A stretch of DNA of 64,000 nt, taken from contig JAODTK010001943.1 in the NCBI GenBank assembly GCA_026419785.1, forward strand, positions 124,001-188,000. Direction: 5' to 3'. Source of the DNA: Sclerodactyla briareus (Eukaryota; Echinodermata; Holothuroidea; Dendrochirotida; Sclerodactylidae). Made by a program: the position numbers and the translations under genes. Shown here one piece after another: positions 34,567 to 45,850 of this stretch (position 1 is the stretch's first letter; every line of letters starts with the position of its first letter). The notes beneath the pieces are model-generated. The model saw only the letters and a list, made by a program, of their open reading frames with translations, made no database searches and was not told the origin of the DNA.

Positions 34567-36480
34567 TACGTTGCGGTTTACCCGCCCGACACTTTCTAGT
34601 TCACAGATGCCAGTGTAGGACTTATTGTAAAACACGTCTACCCATCTATAAAACTGTCACCAAAATGGAAGTATGAAAGCGTTTATAAAAAAGACACATC
34701 GAGCTTATGAACGCTTTTTCAAAGCACAAAAAAACGAAAATCCAGGAATGTCATGCAAGGAAACTACTCAATTGTATCTAAAACAATTATAATATTATTC
34801 CCCAATAAATCATTACTCAAAAAAGCAAGTCTGTGAGGACCTAAGTGTTACTATCACACGCTTTAGTCTGGCGGCAATAGCTTTTGCCCCAATTTGTAAT
34901 CAGTGTTCAATGTGTAATTGGACGATATTGGTTAAATGGTTTGATTTTTTTCGGGCTTCAAAATAGGGTTACAATACCTCTTACTTGTCCCCCGATAAAC
35001 AGCCACTACCATATCCATGATTTAAAGATTGTAACACCAATTGTCCAATTAATGGCCAAATGTCTTGTAAAAAAATGTACGGTAGACCGTTCACTGCATG
35101 GAGCCGGTCGTTCTGCATGGAATCGTAGCCTTGGTAACATCGTCTATGGTTTTTAAGGGGGCCCTCACAGCACCGTAAATCCACTTTGGTACAGTTTGGT
35201 CCGGAAGCCCATAAAAGAACGGATCAGGGGAACCAGCCCTCTGAAACTGTAAGGTCAGCGTAATACCGGTTCCACTCCTCGGAGATTTCTATGGTCGTAA
35301 CAATTTTGCCTATCCGACGTCTCCACCCAGGCGTTTAATTGAATTTAAGACTTTTCCGTTGTTCTAAGGCTTAGGAACTCTTTGTGTTTCTCTCACATTC
35401 TTCCACCCATCGTGGAAGGGAATCTGATAATAGTACCTTGCCGTATAATCATACAGGCAACTGTAGCTTTATTATGCGCCTCTTATGCGCATATAATAGG
35501 TGATTCCAGAATATATAGCTGTTGCTCCAGGGACAGCAATTTCATTATAAGATTATGTTCTCAATCCGCCTATTTTTGGCCTTCTCTTCGAATAATTTAT
35601 AGTAAAATTTTCGGATTTTAAAATTTGAGTATCTCCCAATGATGTGCAGGGTCTGCGATGAGTTGTTCTACGGTCTGCACCGAATAAGCTGTCCCTTATA
35701 GACGTTAGGCGTGAACATAATTTGAATCCTGCAGAATGTGAATTATTGAATTTCCAGTAAGCCAGGACCCCTCCTTTAACTGAATGTGTTGAAATAGTTA
35801 AGCGAATAAATGAAGGATCTGACTGATATCCATGGGAAAAGTACTTTCCCTGATACTGCGTGGCCTTCATGCCTCGACAGTAAGAAAAATCAGTCTACAG
35901 TTTGATACCAGGCGTTATGTGTTAGAGCTCTTCCAAGTAAGTGTTTAAAAAAGAATTTCTGTTCTCGCCAAAGTCGATGAGATTGTGAGCCATGCATAGT
36001 GCCAACATTTTATCTATCTCTCGCTTTAAAATTCGTTCTCGGATTTCCGCCGATTTCATCGAGTTCAGGTTTGAACCAAAATTAAATCGCCCCCCACAAA
36101 AATAGTTTCCTCTCCATGAAAACTGTTCAAAGTGTTTGATAAACTTGGGAAAATTGAGTAATCCACATGCTTGCCCGCAGTAACTATCCGTCATGATCAC
36201 TTGAATGTCCAAATAATTTAATAGCTTCCCAGGGTATCACGCTCTTCCTTGAGAATATTAAGATAATCCAAGGATTAAAGAGGATACAAACACCCCGACT
36301 TTTTCCGTGGAACCATGAGAGAAGGATATATGTCCAACCCCTTCATGTCCTCCAGTACTTGAAATCAGACAAAGTGCTGTGAGTTTCCTGAAGTAAGATA
36401 AAATCTGCTTTGCTCGGGTAAGTATGCAAACAATTGACGTCTCTTCTTTGACTGTTAAGTCCCTGGCCATTTTACCTGGA
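34567..36480 (-). pseudogene. L1/Tx1-type LINE ORF2, endonuclease and 5' half of RT
   Basis: Minus strand, 5' to 3'. The endonuclease begins near 36,470 (MARDLTVK..., about 36,470-36,258) with a SFSHGSTEKVGV segment like the WSHGSS..AGVAIL block of L1/Tx1 enzymes, and continues through SFSWRGNYFCGGRFNFGSN (GGDFN region) at about 36,130-36,060. SDPSFIRLTIS and YWKFNNS (35,830-35,750) match the SDH...GYWKFNNSLL linker. The RT starts with GNDGLPY, IGQLVLQSLNHGY and NQYRPIT (35,120-34,900), then GNNII.VLDTI and a FRFF..KSVHKLD region (34,790-34,700) at the LDFEKAFD site, and ends at the insertion. Stops and shifts abound. It is a dead copy. Confidence 0.85.
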
Positions 36481-36599
36481 TTTACCTGGATTTACTGGAT
36501 GGCCATCCCGGCTCGTCTGGCTTCAAAGAGTTTCTGAGAGATGGCTCTAGGGGATAGAGGTTTAAGGACCCTTAAAGACCCGCATGAAAAAAAAATTAT

Positions 36600-37180
36600 A
36601 GAAATATTATGGGTTTGGGCTGGACTGCTTCGGCGACCAAATGCCACTGTTGATGGTCCTATTTTCAGTGAAGGTCTCTAGTACGACTCTCTTGTCTCGA
36701 CTATGATTGCAGCAAAGTATCCACATTGACCTGCTTACCTTCTTGTGTTATTATTGTAAGGTATCGATCTTGGCGTGAGTGCGTTGTCTAGTGTCATCAA
36801 CCTCAATCTTTCAATTCTCTTCGTACGATTATTTCTCTGCCCCATGGATCCCATTTTGGTCATCTCTCTTTGCATCCTTCTAATAACTCAATGTAGTTAT
36901 TCAAGTATGTGTTCAGGCTGGTAACAATAATCCAGATGTGGCCACACAAGGGATTTGTACAGCTTCAGCACTACCTTAGAGTCACAGTTGGTGAAATTCC
37001 GTTTGATAATTCCATCGACTCTATTCGCTTACTTAGCAGATTCAGCACACTGTCTACTAAATTTCATAGTTGTATTCACATACATTCCCAACCCTTCTTT
37101 ATCCTTCTTAGGCAATGAAAATATATAATAGTCAAACTCGACTCCATGGAACCAATGTAAACGAACATCCGAGACTAAGA
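36600..37180 (-). pseudogene. CR1-type RT fragment nested in the Tx1 LINE
   Basis: The minus-strand translation reads LPKKDKEGLGMYVNTTMKFS, QCAESAK, ANRVDGIIKRNFTN, VVLKLYKSLVWPHLDYC and RRMQREMTKM. This is the thumb-side region of CR1/Rex-type polymerases (DLGV..S.DLKFS.QC..AA.KANRVLG.IKR, LYKSLVRPHLEYC, QRR.TKM). L1/Tx1 enzymes lack it, so it is a separate insertion between ORF1 and the endonuclease of the surrounding LINE. It is disrupted by stops. Confidence 0.75.
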
Positions 37181-37329
37181 GACTAGGGAGGTACTATAAG
37201 AACAGTTAACTTGAATTCCGTATAACTGAATGTCAATCATGTATAATGACGCATCGACGGAGGTTGGAGGGTATAAGAAAAGGTCAAAGATGTCAATCAA
37301 TCGGATGGACGCGGTTCGCCAAAGGCATG

Positions 37330-38700
37330 TTACCCTGTGGGCGATTTATACATACCGTGAAAAAAACACACGAAGGCATCGTGTAAAATGGACAGGCGTG
37401 GGGGCTCCGAGTTAAACGTATTACAGTTAGAGGGTTCAAACAATAAAAAGTAACAACAGTTATAACAATCAGAACAGACTATTAGCCATGGTAAGCACCA
37501 TGGTAATGAAGATGCAGCCAACCCGTCAGTGGAAAAATGAAAGGCTTGCACATTCGAAGACAGCCCCCCCTTCCGTACTCCAGAAATGAGAGCAGTGCCC
37601 GCTGATAGAGTTTCCGGCATTCGTGCCATTCCTTGTTTCTTCTAGATCGGCGTTGTGTTCTAATTCTTCAGTTATTGAAGTAGTTTCATTCTGCAGAGCA
37701 TGCCGCTGGTTCCTCCTTGCCAACAATTTGTCTGATTAGAACGAAAGCTTGACCAAGATATGCCTGTCTCTACCATGGACCGTTTTACGTTCCCGATGAG
37801 CTCTCTCATTTTACAATCATGGCATCCCCACTTGCCAAGCACATGTTTTGCGATTTGCAGGGCAATCTGCTGACTCCTCCGTCTTATATCCCACAATACG
37901 TATGTTTTTCCTGCGCGAGAAACGTTCTTGTTTGTTCAGCTGGAGAAGCATGAGGTTCCGGTCTGCGTTTTCCAAGTAGGAAATTCTTAGCCTCCAGTGT
38001 GTAGCATTTCTTTGTTTAGTCCAACGTTTGGTTCCTTTAACCTACTTCATTGCCCGATCATGGGCATCCAAAGCACGTCCGAACTCTTACGCATTCATTA
38101 ACATTCCCTGGAGGATTTCTTCAATTAGTGCCGTGAAAATTTGGCTGCCGGGATAGTACCGGCAGCGGTCTTCATCAATCCGGTAGTGTTGGGCAGAATC
38201 CGAGTCGTCATTGTGCGGTAGTCTATAGCTTAGGCTAAGACGTGGAATTTGGATAGGGCCAGGGTCGCTGGAGTTTTGTTTGGAGTCCTTCTGCGTATTT
38301 TTGAGCATTTCGGCCTTCTCTCCCTCTTTTCTCACTTGAACTATCTCTGCCGTACAATGTATGAATATATTACCGATGTGTTCGAAGTACCGCCAATTCC
38401 CCATAGAGAAGTAAATTCCTGGGTCCCACGAAAACAAAACGGTGTGATTAGGCCGCCATGACGATATTTTAGTATTTTTATTATCCCGTTTCGTCAAAAT
38501 CTTGCTTGATTGGTTCCATACTATCTTTCGTAGCTCGGCCTCGGCGTCCCTACCCGGACTATGGAGATCGAGCACTCGTCACAGGGTAGGCACATCCAAG
38601 TATCGCTTGTCTTTCAGAGGGAGGGTTCGGTGTTTTCCTGGTAGTCGTCTATGCATTTTTCGAAGTTGTTGGATGTTGCTACGGATGCCAAACACCCACT
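37330..38700 (-). pseudogene. L1/Tx1-type LINE ORF1 (RNA-binding protein), broken
   Basis: Minus strand. A long 5' segment is open for 162 codons (38,575-38,087) without a domain I recognise. Near 38,000-37,880 comes ISYLENADRNLMLLQLNKQE followed by RFSRRKNIRIVGYK, the end of the coiled coil and start of the RRM-like domain (usual LEN..RR.NLRI.G). The C-terminal domain follows at 37,726-37,530 as LLARRNQRHALQ, ITEELEHNADLEETRNG and STEGGAVF (usual ARRKLKGT..ITEDLT..N..LL..AR...WT.dG.V.). Several frame changes break it. ORF1 proteins of this type bind the element RNA. Confidence 0.7.
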
Positions 38701-39479
38701 GGTACACATTTCTTTGAATCTCATTCTCGTACTTAGAGGCGGAGATCCTGGTTTATTATTATCTGTGGATATTTTAGCCTGTTAGGGTAATATTGATAAT
38801 AAAAACCAAGTATGTCGCAATCCGGATAGAGGAACTTTTTAAAGTATTAGTACTCAGCTGTTAATCCGTTCTGGCGTGATGCAGTCTGCTTGGATCAAAC
38901 CTAATTAATCATATGTCGTGCGCCAACGGGTATATAATAGTTTTTTCCTTTTCTTTCAAACAAGCGAGCCCGACTGATGTACAATAGTGTAAGTATAGGT
39001 TGGAACCAAATTGAAGTTCAAAACATGAAAGAACAACATTTACTGAATCTCAGAATCTCATACATGGTAGTTTTGGTAACGATGTAACACATCGAGTCGT
39101 CATAAACGTCCCCTTTAAACCCTGGAGGGAAAAGTGGAGGGGATAATCCTAGGAATAGATGAGGATGGACTGGCGGATCTCCAGTGGCATACCTACGGAG
39201 GCGAGTGGTGGAGGGCCAGTTGGCACACGAATGCGCTTCCCTTCAAATTTGAAGCCATTTTTGCTCAACCATACCCATTTTGCACTATGCCCACTAGTTG
39301 CAACTGAGCCTAAAAATGGTTCTCATAGTAGCCACATGCTCTTCTTCGGGAGGCTTTCTAAAAGGTTGGGGTCTAACAAGCAGGTGTATTCTCGGCTCAC
39401 TACGAAAATGCCCTTTCCAAAGGGCTGCCCTCGTCGCGGAAAAAAGGTTTGACATCCCAAATCGTTTTTTATTTAGTTG
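38701..39479. other. Unassigned; possible small GC-ended element
   Basis: CCAGTGGCATACCTACGGAGG at 39190 has the wording of a MITE terminus, but I could not find the matching opposite end. No gene was seen. Confidence 0.3.
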
Positions 39480-39955
39480 AACGCAGATAGAATATAATGA
39501 AGTTCTGTTTATTTTTAAGCAATTCTCAGCAGAAGAAAGGAAAGATTAAGAGACGTCCGGTCTAAACTACCATGGAGCTAAGGCGATCGGGGGGATGATC
39601 GGTTTTCAAAATGTCCATGGATCGATGGCCTTCCTTCCACTACTTTTTGAATTTTCCAATGTTAACTGCAAAATAGAGGCCACTTTGTCTCAAGCTTCGT
39701 GGCAAAGCGCTTGCAGATTGGACATTCGTAAATATTTCTTCTCGCAGAGAGTGACAATGAGTGAGAATGTCTCCTGAAAATGTTGTTCTCTCTAAGCGTG
39801 TGAATGCATTCAAGAAAGTCTTGATTATTTGTCAGGAATCACGAGCGAATTACTTAGTGGTTTGGTTCATTTTCTTTCTGGGATGGTGGCTCAGGGGTCG
39901 GTTTATGAGGATTTTGTCCTTCCTTGTCCTTAGTTCACTAAACTAAAATAAAACT
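39480..39955 (+). pseudogene. CR1/Jockey-like LINE 3' end
   Basis: The plus-strand translation, with shifts, contains EERKDXETSGLNYHGAKAI-type text, GFQNVHGSMAFLPLLFEFSN, ASWQSACRLDIRKYFFSQRV, LSKRVNAFKKVLIICQES and RANYLVVWFIFFLGWW. This follows the family order IQVFKILHG, LPL, KL..KR.RLAIRKHFFSQRV, SVNAFK..LI. The final block is shared with the 13.4-kb copy. It is not functional. Confidence 0.75.
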
Positions 39956-41313
39956 AAATTGTAGTATTGCAAGCTGAAATCATCCGTTCAGTATAAAATA
40001 CGATGGGTGATAGTAGGTCTGTTCTATTGGTTCAATCGCGAGAGGCTAGGCTTCCTTAAAGGACAACTGCAGGATGATAATACAGGGATAATTCAATAGC
40101 TTGTTTTAAAACTTAATGCGTACAGTCAAACCGGAATTCAAAAGGACTTTCCGTACGGAGGAGAGTCATTTGAAATTGTGTATTGTGAAGCATGTGTATT
40201 GGGCTGCTGCTAGATCGATATGAATCCCATTGCAATAATAAATAATGTCATACTTGCACACAACCCTGACCAAACATTTTTTGTTTTCTATGAAAATTCC
40301 AACATTAATTTCAATTCGAAAAAGCATTAGTCTATGGGAGAGGCGTGCTCTGAGTGTAGGGGTTGGTAGGGGTTGATGGTTCTTTGGTGGCAGAAAGACA
40401 ACAGAACTCTTGCTAAATGTTGACTTATTCAACATAATGAAAACAATCAATGCATAACATTTTTTACTTTCCTTGTGTTTGTCCATGTGGACGTCATGGT
40501 TATTGTGCAACCAGGGGATTCTCCCCAAGTTCTCTGATTAATGGCCCAAACTTAAGGCAATAACTCCACATAGGAAACATTGTATTGAAAAGGAGTTTGG
40601 ACATGGATCCAGTTTTACATTCTCCACAAATAACCTTTGTTGTATGCAAAGGCCTGCAGTTGCCATTTAAGGATACGGATTGCGGGTTTATGTCACGGTT
40701 GTCGGTAAGCGGAGTATGGTTTGCAGAGATAAGGATAGTCCGGGAGTTTGAATTATTCATGAGACTGCCATATGTATCTTTCCCACAATGCAACCCCATA
40801 TGGAAATAAATGGGAGTCATTCATTTTCAATTCCCGCTTTGAAAATTATCCAGTCCCGAGCAGTTTATTGCATATTCAGAATCATGTTGTCCCAACTACA
40901 AAGAAAGCTTTGGTTTTGAACTGGTAAGTGTCAATATAGATTTGAGATATTGAAAAAGAATAGACTACTTCAGGACGGCTACAAACTGTTGGGGATGAGT
41001 GGATTTGTCACCAGTCGTTCCGCGCGAATCGTCCAGTTGTTGAATCGTTAGGGTAACTATTTGAACTGAAGTGAAATAACACTACGATGACTCCATGAAA
41101 TCAACGATAGATCTCCACCAGCAATACAAGCACTGTTTATTAGGGAGGTGCAGGTGGTCTTGCACGATCGTAAACTGCAACAGCTGAATGTCCTTGTCAC
41201 TGTATTGCCCTGCAGAGAAAAAAACTTTTTTTTAAGTCATTTCAATTTTTATTTGCGAAAGCGGCATTTTTTGCCATTTCGCGAGCGAGGGGGCGGGTGA
41301 GACCCCTGATGAT
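39956..41313. other. Unassigned sequence with open frames on both strands
   Basis: A 106-codon minus frame (40500-40820) and a 74-codon plus frame (40585-40809) overlap. Neither has a motif I know. No repeat was recognised. Confidence 0.3.
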
Positions 41314-41502
41314 TTGATCAGATTTCACTTGGTTAAGGCACGTTCGATTTCTAACTCGTTCTCGAATCCACTATTTGGTGGTTTGTCGTGGCGCATAGGA
41401 CATCCGCATCTCCCAGCTAACAGGAGGAAAACGATCTACAGAATACCACGACAGGACAGAAAAGTTCTTCGAACTGAACTCTTATACAACAATTACAATT
41501 AG
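41314..41502 (+). CDS. Small unrecognised open frame, start of an ORF cluster
   Basis: There are 62 codons from an ATG at 41314, rich in Arg/Lys, with NPLFGGLSWRIGHP near the middle. I do not recognise the product. It is listed because it lies next to several other small frames in a CpG-rich stretch. It may be a chance frame. Confidence 0.25.
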   Translation: MIRFHLVKARSISNSFSNPLFGGLSWRIGHPHLPANRRKTIYRIPRQDRKVLRTELLYNNYN

Positions 41503-41528
41503 AAACTAAGATTTCCTAACCAGCCACA

Positions 41529-41696
41529 ATGTATTCCAGTAGGTTCCCACCATCGCTTATTCATCGAAATATACGAAATCTCTGTGTACCAGATAGGTGT
41601 TCAGTTGTGAGCATGCGCACCTGTAACTTCAAACGGATCATGTGTAATCCGAGGTCCACAGCCGCTAGCTTTGTGCGCCCGAAACGAATCCGATGA
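41529..41696 (+). CDS. Small unrecognised open frame (55 codons)
   Basis: The ATG is at 41529 and the TGA at 41694-41696. The stop overlaps the ATG of a 23-codon frame (41693-41764) in the ATGA pattern. The product is basic, with several cysteines, and unrecognised. This could be chance; the interest comes from the repeated ATGA overlap in the cluster. Confidence 0.2.
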   Translation: MYSSRFPPSLIHRNIRNLCVPDRCSVVSMRTCNFKRIMCNPRSTAASFVRPKRIR

Positions 41697-41831
41697 GTGA
41701 ACTATTTGCGTCAATTGTGAAAGTCAGTTGCGAGAGAAGTAAACTGCACGCATTGACTAGATAAAGTGTAGAGAAAAGATACAACCACTCGTAACACCAA
41801 CATATATAGGTACGGCTAAAGCCACAACGAG

Positions 41832-42533
41832 TTGTTGCTTCAAACTCCTGTCTGCATGTGCGACAAGTCCATCAAGTACACATCAAAAGTTCCGCCCGCA
41901 TTAGTTGCAACACGTTTACTTGAGGGGATAGGGAAACATAATTCCCGTCTTTGGGGGACATTACGGGACTATGTTTCTGTTGACCTTATTAAAACGTGCA
42001 AAGAGAAGGAAAAACCACCGTGTGTTCGCGTGGAAATAACTATTTCTAAAGACCTCTCGCTGCCAGACTCTCGTGAACGAGATAGACCCGCCGATTGCTT
42101 GCTAGATAACTCGTTGCCGTCTGTTTGGATCATTCTGGGGTGCAAATCAAGTGGCTATCATCCGTCATAATTGTTGAACGGTTTGAGGTTTTGACGTCAT
42201 GTTCCTCTCGAGATTGTTTGTTTCTCGTGCGATTGTGTACGGCCTGAGTCATCATGTCCTCAAAGGTGCTACGGTTACGGAGACGTTTCTCAAGTGTTTC
42301 GTGCAGTCCGTGATATCCCCGTGTTCGGGAAAGAATACGAGCATTTCACCGAGAACACGTATTTGCTAGTAACCATAAATAATCCAAAACATAAACGCGT
42401 ATCTATAAGGGGGACCTGCCGGGGGTACCAGTTTGAACTCATCTGTATTGAGCAGTTAAACGCGATACAGTCCATCGACGATTGGTTTGCGTTTGACGAT
42501 CTACTCAATTTAAGGTTGCTGCAGCGCAGATGA
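41832..42533 (+). pseudogene. Unrecognised coding-like frame with two stops
   Basis: One reading frame is open from 41832 to 42533 (234 codons) except for a TAA at 42168 and a TGA at 42192. Random sequence would be expected to hold roughly eleven stops (3 of 64 codons). The first part has an ATG at 41859 (MCDKSIKYTSK...). The second part includes VRDIPVFGKEYEHFTEN and RGTCRGYQFELICIEQL. Composition is balanced and hydrophilic, as in real soluble proteins. I recognise no family. It could be a decayed gene, a two-gene remnant, or exons with short introns. Confidence 0.4.
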
Positions 42534-42765
42534 GCAGTAACTCATTATCTACGATTACCGCCTCCACGTTCAGGAACTTGACGAAGTTAGAAAATCTTGA
42601 ACCTAAGCTTCAACAATTTAATAGCAAGCAATATCGGATCGTTTGAGTAATTTAACAAGATCTAATTACATTAATCGTTGGTCGAAAACCCGTTTCTGGA
42701 ATTTTCTAGACGCGACTACTACTTTTAGAAGCACACCACATTTGAAGTATCTCTTTTTTAGTTAA
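42530..42765 (+). pseudogene. Overlapping small frame with one frameshift
   Basis: The ATG at 42530 overlaps the upstream TGA (ATGA). Thirty-eight codons (MSSNSLSTITASTFRNLTKL...) run to a TGA at 42644. Just before that stop a shift into the next frame continues as SDRLSNLTRSNYINRWSKTR and on to a TAA at 42763. The text on both sides is polar and coding-like. The product is unknown. Confidence 0.3.
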
Positions 42766-43238
42766 AAGGGCGGATCATTGAGCGATCTAGGAAGGCACCT
42801 TTGACCAACTTGCCGGTGTTAGAAATCTCTTTTGCGATTTTAATCGAAACGAACGAGGTTTTAACTCTCGTGATGGGCGATTTGACGCGTCTGTATTGAG
42901 AAACTTTACTCGCCTGTCGGCAGTCACCTTGCCATGAACGCATAAACGGAATTGAAAATGGCCGCATATTTCGACGATCGACGACCTACCATATATATGA
43001 GATGACGATTGAGCGCAACAAACTGGTTTGTGATGTACTCAAGTGGTTCTCCGATTACATATCAGAGAATCCTCTTGTTCATACACGGGGTACTTGTGAT
43101 CTTCGCTTGAATGGACTAACCCCGACATCTACCAGAATTCCCTGATAGTACCTGTCCGATGATTGTGCCCTGAACCACCAATCCGCCTGGTATTGGATAA
43201 ATGGCCGCGTAGAGGACCATCGCAGCGCCGGCCACTGA
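42762..43238 (+). pseudogene. Unrecognised coding-like frame with three stops
   Basis: The same frame as 41832-42533 reopens at 42762 and runs to 43238 with a TGA at 42897 and TGA-TAG at 43143-43148. An ATG at 43002 starts MTIERNKLVCDVLKWFSDYI. The frame ends at a TGA followed directly by GTGAGTAC, a good splice-donor-like word (43238-43246). I recognise no domain. The low stop density over 159 codons suggests former or spliced coding sequence. Confidence 0.35.
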
Positions 43239-43246
43239 GTGAGTAC

Positions 43247-45109
43247 ACCATCAACAGGCACGAATCATTTATGTTTTAATTTTCCAATACGATTAATTCA
43301 ACAGCAGTAAACACTGAACGGGACGTACCAAGTACTTCAGGGGGAGGGGGAGAGAGGGGGGTGGGGGGGCGTGTGGCTCAAATTTTTTCATGGTTGAAAC
43401 CCGGGCATGAATTTTCGGAAATAGGCAAACGTTAAAGATACTTTTCAGAAAGATACAAAGAGGTTGGTTGCTCTCAATATTGTTCTGTTCTTTTCTTTTG
43501 AGATCTGGTATTCATAGATGTGAATGAGTGTTTTTCTTCGAACAAGATCCCTAAGATGGCGGCCGTCAGGATCAGTTTTTCGATTCGAGCAATTAGTATC
43601 TCATATGTTTAGACATGGTCCCATTGGCATTGCCGCCCCTGTGTGTATTATTTGTCGTCTCAAAAGTTTCCATACAATTAACAGCGGACCTCAATTTTAA
43701 CAAATCATACTTTGCAAAAGGTAATTGAAGGTCTTAAATTTTCCATATATATATATTTTAAACTTTACTGCAGTGAATACTGAAAGATATGTAGATTTTG
43801 GAACCCTACCCATTTACATGAAAATTGGATGTACAACACATCTAAGAATCTCTATGATATTATAATCCCAAACCACTATACTATCTAATAAAAAAAATAA
43901 CCAGTGGGTATCAGCTGTGATATTTTGGTTGTCTGATGATGAATCATTATGATCATTTTTTTTCTTACTATTCTGTTTGAAAAATGGAGGGTTTGGTATG
44001 GGACGAGGCTGTGATTGACTTATTTTGTTTCAAGTTATCTCCCAAGTTCCTACAGGTTTTCGAGAGTTTTAACAGCTGAGCGCGTTTTTATCCTGGACTG
44101 AAAAAGATGGATGAATCCAGGGCTCCATGATTCGTCCACACAATGCCGAAACACACTGCTACGGATGAATTGTGTAATAAGAGGTTTACATGGCTTCCTG
44201 GATTTTCGCGCGATAGTTAAATTTGTGGTGTCTTGTATGAGGTCAATTGAAATGTTTAGAAACTTTCCAGTTCTTGTTTCATATTTTTTTTGTATATAAT
44301 ATTTTTTCTACACAAATGTCAGTCCCTAGCGAACGCCCAAAAATGGTAAGAAATAAAAACCTAACCCTTACTAGATACAGGTCAATAAAATTTACAAAAG
44401 CCATTTCACTGTATTCACAAAGTTACGTAACACAGTTTTACCTTGTGATTCAGGGTGCAGAACTGTTGGAGAACTTTTGAGCGAAGGAAGAAAACTAGTT
44501 CATTTCTCTCGTAATTTTCGAGATATGAGGAAGAACTTGAAAATATGGAAGAACAAATATTTTCACCGATCTACCCCGGGGAGGATTCCCCTTTTGTTCA
44601 GCTGTTTACCTTGTGGCGGGGATTGCCTCAAAACTAACTTGGATAAAAAAAGGGCTAATGATAACCACAAATTCGAAACGCCCTTAATATTTTAATCAGA
44701 AGGAATCAGTTCTTTGAAGTCGAAAATATTATGTTCATAAGGTCGGCTGCCTCCACCATCAACCATATTTATATAACTGGTGACTGCGCCGTGCATGTTT
44801 TCTTGAAGTTTTCAAAGAAAATAATATGTACGTGGCCAATATCAATTCTGTGATCAAAACTGACTGAAGAAAAAAAAGCGATAGGATTCGTGGAAACGTG
44901 CACCAAACTCAGATCAGCTAGTTTATTTATTCGCCTCTCTTGCTGGAATGAAAATTGCTATTCCATATCTCAGCTGAGATCTTAAAATTAACCCCCCCCC
45001 CCCAACTTAAACCCCCCCCCCCCCCCTTGTTTTGTACAGTTTTCTCGCCTCGGTTTATTATTATAGATGGAAGTATGAAAACATACTACTTTATCCATAT
45101 ATAAACGTT
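43247..45109. other. Unassigned sequence with poly-C tracts
   Basis: Impure G-rich (43337-43370) and pure C tracts (44991-45003 and 45012-45026) were seen. The open frames at 44.1-44.7 kb have no clear domain. Confidence 0.35.
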
Positions 45110-45850
45110 TATATAAAAACGTAGGAATGGAGTAGTTATTTCACTATACGTTCATTCATCGTCCAAATCGTGCTGGCGATGTTCCGTAGTTATGTCGAAG
45201 AGTTAACGAATTTTCCTAATGTAAAAATGGGTTAATTCATTAGGTTTATTATAGCTGGTGATTGGTCGTAAATATTTTCCTGATATTATCCCCACAATGT
45301 TACTGTACATTAGTACGACCGCGCATTGTGACGCGAGTATATAGATTTTACATTTGAAAGAGGTAATAAACGATAAGTTGATGACTTCATTATTTCATTA
45401 TTGCCGGGATTTCGTTTATTCTTTTGATATAGTCACCAAACTATGAAGATGGACTCGTCGTGTGACGGCAGGTATATCAATATCGAAAATGTATGAGCTA
45501 ATACTTCATTATGCTTAATTGCTGGGTGAAATGGTTGCTGATTCCAATATGTCAAACTAATACGCGACCAGGTATAGGGACATGTAGATCAATAGACATA
45601 TACATAGGACGATTTCGAAAAAGTATGCAGTTGATGCTTCATAATCATTATTGTCGGTGAATGTTCGTTCAAATTTTCTATTATTGTCGAACTATCACCA
45701 TGATAGCATTACATGGACCGCATGTCGAAAAATGACAAAATAACAACGTTAATTACTTCAATTAATGCTTACAGGCATGATTGTACATACATTATCATGT
45801 CTGAAATCGTCAATGTACCATAACATTACTATGACTATCGAGTAGAGTAT
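45110..45850 (+). repeat. Degenerate ~125-bp tandem repeat
   Basis: Units near 45190, 45357, 45485, 45617 and 45727 share TCGAAAA/GAAAGAGG, TTGATGACTTCATTAT, CATTATTG(C/T)CGG and TAGTCA/TGTCAAACTA words. Divergence is high and the first unit is doubtful. Confidence 0.5.

Noticed and set aside
44247..44695. CR1-like LINE tail in plus-strand frames
   Set aside because: GGDCLKTNLDKKRAND recalls the RGHSLKL..KR segment, but neighbouring blocks are missing and the order does not hold.
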